From contig CALKCK010000025.1 of assembly GCA_938083195.1 (NCBI GenBank), positions 62,001-126,000 on the forward strand: a DNA stretch of 64,000 nt. The letters run 5' to 3'. Positions within the stretch are counted from its first letter, which is position 1. Each line of letters begins with the position of its first letter. Of the stretch, positions 62,801 through 64,000 are shown in pieces. Origin of the DNA: an uncultured Pirellulaceae bacterium. GTDB lineage: Bacteria > Planctomycetota > Planctomycetia > Pirellulales > Pirellulaceae. Under the pieces are notes generated by a model. That model ran no database searches and was not told the origin of the DNA. It worked only from the letters and a program-made list of their open reading frames with translations. A program made the position numbers and the translations under genes.

Positions 62801-64000
62801 ATGGATGAAGAAATTCAACTTGGTGAAATGGCGATGGCTCAGCCAGAGACCTCTCTTCGCCCCGATCAAGACGCCCATTTTTCAACAAAAATTGTTGGTC
62901 AAACCGCTTCAGATGACCTGGCGATTTTCGTTGATCTCGATGTCCAACGCGACATGGAAGCCCACGCTTTAAGTAACACGAATGTCGAATTAGGCGGAGT
63001 GTTGATGGGTAGGCAGTTCATCGATCACGCTGGCAAACCATTTGTGATCATCTCGGATTGCCTGAGAGCGACTCATTTTGAAGCCACCAAAGGCACATTC
63101 AAATTCACACACGAGACCTGGCGGGAAATAACACGTCAACGAGAGGGATTTCGACCTGATTTAGAAATGGTTGGCTGGTATCACACGCATCCCGACTGGG
63201 GTGTTTTCTTGTCCGGCATGGATCTCTTTATCTGCAATAACTTCTTTAATCGAGCACTCGATGTGGCGTTAGTGATCGACCCCTGTAAACAGGAACGAGG
63301 CTGGTTTCACTGGACTGACAATTCCCCCCCAAAAAAACGTCAGACAAGCGGATTCATTTTAACCACGAACCGTCTGAGATTTGAGGAACTAGAGCAATAC
63401 GCAAATTTCTACAACAAGGAGCCCGTCTTGAATCAAGATCCTCGATATTCACACCCAAACACAAACCTCACCCCAATGGTGATGATGGAAAACCGCAGAC
63501 CCATTTCTGAAATCTCCATCGCAGCAATGTTGGTAATGCAGTGCATCTTCTTCTGTTTTTTTGCCTACACTCTGTGGAATAACGATCACACAAGCAAAGT
63601 CGAACCAATTCCCGTGACTCAAGCGGCGGCGGCAAACTCCCAACCCGACGCCACGCTCTCTGCCAAAGAGAATGCGTACCGAGAGATCCTCACAGCCATC
63701 GTGTCCCACGAAACTGGTTACCCGCAACTTGTTGACCAATACACCGAACTTCAAATCTCTCAAAGCCAACTCCAATCGAGCTATCAAAACCAACAGTTGT
63801 TGATTAAAAATTTAAACAGCAAAAATTCAGCCTACCAAATTGCCCTCGACCAACAGCAACAAGCGCACACTCAAAAATTAGCTGAAATATTTAAAACGCA
63901 TGAAAAAGCAAAAGACGAATTGGAAAAGAGGTATCAACAATCATCCAATCCAGCCGAAGAATCGAAACTTCTGAGTTCATTAATGGATCGCATAAATCAA
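62801..64000 (+). CDS. Membrane-anchored JAMM/MPN metalloprotease with coiled coil (3' end outside window)
   Basis: 400 codons are visible and the frame is still open at the window edge. Residues ~40-200 form a JAB/MPN domain with the complete JAMM motif: Glu63 in ELGGVLMG, His128 and His130 in WYHTHPDWG and Asp141 in FLSGMD (HxHx10D), with Ser138. Such enzymes remove ubiquitin-like modifiers by isopeptide cleavage. A transmembrane helix at ~235-255 (SIAAMLVMQCIFFCFFAYTLW) places the protease on one side of the membrane, by charge probably cytoplasmic, and a Gln/Lys/Glu-rich coiled coil from ~290 onward on the other. AAGGA lies nine bases before the ATG. No similar membrane tether is present in the classical antiphage JAB proteins I know. 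Confidence 0.9.
   Translation, partial: MDEEIQLGEMAMAQPETSLRPDQDAHFSTKIVGQTASDDLAIFVDLDVQRDMEAHALSNTNVELGGVLMGRQFIDHAGKPFVIISDCLRATHFEATKGTFKFTHETWREITRQREGFRPDLEMVGWYHTHPDWGVFLSGMDLFICNNFFNRALDVALVIDPCKQERGWFHWTDNSPPKKRQTSGFILTTNRLRFEELEQYANFYNKEPVLNQDPRYSHPNTNLTPMVMMENRRPISEISIAAMLVMQCIFFCFFAYTLWNNDHTSKVEPIPVTQAAAANSQPDATLSAKENAYREILTAIVSHETGYPQLVDQYTELQISQSQLQSSYQNQQLLIKNLNSKNSAYQIALDQQQQAHTQKLAEIFKTHEKAKDELEKRYQQSSNPAEESKLLSSLMDRINQ

Noticed and set aside
60425-64000. Type II CBASS or other known antiphage E1/E2/JAB operon
   Set aside because: No cyclic-nucleotide synthase, SAVED or phospholipase effector gene is in view and gene order differs; but the operon leaves the window, so a defence role cannot be excluded.

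Overview
This is a 64 kb chromosomal window that reads as a marine-type planctomycete (Planctomycetota, probably a Pirellulaceae relative with intermediate GC). The assignment is an inference. It rests on Ser/Thr kinases with the planctomycete-style N-terminal module, a protein with two CxxCH haem sites and a signal peptide (planctomycete cytochrome type), Tat-exported TIM-barrel and beta-propeller proteins, a CotH protein, a fused dehydroquinase/shikimate dehydrogenase, an ImuA-ImuB-DnaE2 cassette, and a PqqD/M50/HlyD protein beside a short SecA. No tRNA, rRNA, CRISPR array, transposase, integrase or phage gene was found; the window looks like ordinary core chromosome with a few specialised clusters.

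Layout. 1-6.4 kb: 5' part of metH (minus), a ParA/BY-kinase-like P-loop protein followed by a GT-C glycosyltransferase (plus), then a DUF2064-type transferase and ThiO-like oxidase (minus). 6.5-12.3 kb: membrane Ser/Thr kinase, dihaem protein with a degenerate peptidase tail, 7Fe ferredoxin and a coupled pair of unknown envelope genes. 12.5-19.1 kb: a short SecA-like ATPase, a GAF-GAF-TM-HlyD protein and a PqqD-M50 protease-HlyD protein, a probable export or maturation apparatus. 19.2-27.7 kb: second kinase, Tat-exported TIM-barrel protein, tetrahaem cytochrome, DUF4416 protein, archaeal-type ProS and a YhaM-like exoribonuclease. 27.9-34.3 kb: RNase R, CotH kinase-like protein, a small zinc protein and an unknown secreted protein. 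34.6-37.4 kb: miaE-mtnB-mtnD-mtnC (tRNA hydroxylation and methionine salvage), with an internal terminator-like hairpin. 37.6-45.1 kb: DUF218 protein, TM2 protein, and the mutagenic translesion cassette imuA-imuB-dnaE2 behind a perfect 18-bp palindrome. 45.4-54.0 kb: OmpA-like lipoprotein, prepilin peptidase, aroK, aroDE, mutL and an NtrC-type regulator. 54.3-59.3 kb: a MacA-like adaptor and an ATPase-less MacB-like permease, a Tat-exported beta-propeller and an unknown conserved protein.

The most notable locus is at the right edge (60.4-64.0 kb): four consecutive plus-strand genes encoding a ubiquitin-like beta-grasp protein ending in Gly, an E2 (UBC-fold) protein with HPN and a catalytic Cys, an E1/ThiF adenylating enzyme with extra CxxC pairs, and a JAMM metalloprotease that is also membrane-anchored and carries a long coiled coil. 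Together they make a compact bacterial ubiquitin-like conjugation/deconjugation system. The membrane-tethered coiled-coil protease sets it apart from the soluble JAMM proteins of the described antiphage E1/E2/JAB operons. The operon runs off the window, so further components may be missing from view.
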